Origin: Flectonema sp. DT1601
Lineage: Eukaryota; Euglenozoa; Diplonemea; Diplonemida; Diplonemidae
DNA: 64,000 nucleotides
Reading direction: 5' to 3'
NCBI GenBank assembly: GCA_964019425.1
Contig: OZ025826.1
Span: 602,796 to 666,795, forward strand
Below are positions 63,041-64,000 of this stretch, piece by piece (position 1 is the stretch's first letter; each line of letters begins with the position of its first letter). The notes under the pieces are model-generated. The model saw nothing but the letters and a program-made list of their open reading frames with translations. It did not search any database and had not been told where the DNA came from. Position numbers and translations under genes: made by a program.

Positions 63041-63439
63041 CTTTTTTCTTTCTTGTTTCATTGTGAGTCTTTCGTCATTTTAATCCTCTTCCTTTTAATT
63101 GCATCATTTCGTTGTATTTTTTTTTGACGTTCGTGCTATTCATCTTCAGAAAAGAAAAAAGAAAAAAAAAAAAAGCTTACTTTCTTGAGCTTCTTTTTGA
63201 TGAAAGTTAGCGATGGAAAGAAAAAAAGAAAATGAAGTTGGGAAAAAACTGCTCTGAGTGTCACTTTTTTTTTGTCTGTATTTTTTTCTTGCTTGCATTT
63301 CCTACTTCCATAAATGCAATTTCGTAAAAGTCTTAGTTAATTATATTCACGCGATCGCTTGAAAACTAAAAATCAACCTAAGTAGTTGAAAATGGTGGTT
63401 AATCCGCAAACCTGCAAATCGATCACCTGCTTCTTTAAA

Positions 63440-63557
63440 TTTGTGCCAAAACTGTGAACCGACTTAAACTGATAAAGCTAAAGGAGGTTTACGTGTGCTG
63501 CCCAACATTCTTTTTCGTTCTTACAATACTTGTCAAATGCAAAAAAAAAAAAAAAAA
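63440..63557 (-). repeat. Dispersed repeat X, copy 2 (inverted)
   Basis: Reverse complement of 33568-33678. It lies about 400 bp after repeat Y copy 2, so X and Y are near neighbours at both loci, although X is flipped here relative to Y. Confidence 0.8.
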
Positions 63558-63729
63558 CCTTTTCACGTAGTTTTACCATGATCCATTTTGTGACTAATAG
63601 TAAGGAAAACTTGCAAACTGTACTTTCAACAAAAAAGAAAAAAAAAAAGGAAATGAGAAAATTCATATTCATTCAGATGGTGGGATATTTTGTCGTTCGT
63701 TTAAAAATCAACCGCAGGAGTTGATATCA

Positions 63730-64000
63730 ATGACAAAAATAGAAAGTACACAAAAGAGAACAGTAATATATCAATCCGTTCTCAATTCATCTCAAGAAAG
63801 GGGGTTTGATGCTGTTGATGCTCTAAGAAGATTCTTTTGTTCATATTTTCCCAAATTCAATACTTATTCTGTTCTGAGTACGAATATCTACAGTGCAATT
63901 GTAGAAGTAAGAAAGTGGGAGAAGCTCCGTCCTCCTCTCTTCTTCATTTTTTTTTTTTTTTTTTTTGACTGAACTAAAAGTTCACTCTCTGCTGTATTCA
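63730..64000 (+). CDS. Start of an uncharacterised gene, cut by window end
   Basis: ATG 12 nt after a CCGCAG acceptor (AG 63716-63717) opens 59 codons (MTKIESTQKRTVIYQ...) ending at a GTAAGA donor at 63907. A 74-nt T-rich intron to CTAAAAG (63980) would continue in phase 0 into FTLCCI at the edge. The peptide contains RGFDAVDALRRFFCSYFPKF and looks real, but no family is recognised. Support: acceptor-to-ATG spacing as in the other genes, and residue balance. Confidence 0.5.

Larger units (their letters stand above)
56205..63729. other. Gene-poor, T-rich region with repeats
   Basis: About 7.5 kb without a convincing gene. Homopolymer T-runs are extreme (about 43 T near 58530-58572). Repeats are listed separately. 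A few stretches read more like protein than the rest: 60927-61104, 61334-61447 (just after a TAGTAGCAG acceptor) and 61894-62280, all on +, and 62595-62760 on -. None could be built into a gene. The region may hold a long 3' spacer, a strand-switch or promoter region just outside the window, or a decayed gene. Confidence 0.45.

Noticed and set aside
1-64000. CRISPR arrays, rRNA genes, telomere repeats, retroviral or other capsid-bearing elements
   Set aside because: Looked for and not seen: no regularly spaced identical repeats, no rRNA words, no telomeric arrays, and no reverse transcriptase, integrase or capsid motifs on either strand.

Overview
The window is eukaryotic, AT-rich and full of long poly-T runs. 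It holds about 17 well-supported protein genes plus one gene cut at each edge, and every one of them reads on the + strand. Short cis-introns (60-86 nt, mostly GTATGT or GTTTGT at the 5' end and an A/C-rich ...AACAG 3' end) interrupt six of them. Almost every gene also has an (A/C)AG splice-acceptor-like site only 1-56 nt before its ATG. One-direction gene order, acceptors just ahead of start codons and abundant polypyrimidine tracts together suggest spliced-leader trans-splicing of polycistronic transcripts. A motif common in kinetoplastid proteins (RL..FYQ.Y.PEKL...KYG) and a soluble fumarate reductase tied to cytochrome b5 fit a euglenozoan (a diplonemid, euglenid or early-branching kinetoplastid relative). 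This placement is inference; no rRNA, tRNA or spliced-leader RNA gene was found to fix it.

Layout. 0-5 kb: a partial unknown gene, then a Wntless/TMEM181-like 7TM protein fused to a class 3 lipase. 5-11 kb: no convincing gene; a TIR element, duplicated blocks and a C-run-bounded dispersed repeat. 11-21 kb: an F-box-like multi-TM protein, an LRR protein, a WW protein, a conserved macro-like protein and a tandem MIB-like repeat protein with a CaaX tail. 22-27.5 kb: the most notable gene, a single-chain ERO1-fumarate reductase-cytochrome b5 fusion with a signal peptide, followed by a small cysteine-rich type I membrane protein. 27.8-34 kb: a cold-shock/RS-repeat protein and a cyclic-nucleotide-gated K+ channel, separated by a TIR element. 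35-44 kb: a 2,739-residue ankyrin-PDZ-anoctamin protein. 44-56 kb: a membrane-anchored LRR kinase, a CCCH-RRM RNA-binding protein, a BSD protein, a large coiled-coil protein and a PH-like protein. 56-63.7 kb: a T-rich gene-poor stretch with repeats. The start of another gene lies at the right edge.

The genes do not form one pathway. The biologically striking unit is the ERO1 fusion. It places a disulfide-generating flavoenzyme and a fumarate-reducing flavoprotein on one secreted or ER-targeted chain. That would let oxidative protein folding use fumarate instead of oxygen, which would suit low-oxygen life. Other unusual fusions (7TM-lipase, ankyrin-PDZ-anoctamin) point to membrane-lipid and ion-channel signalling.
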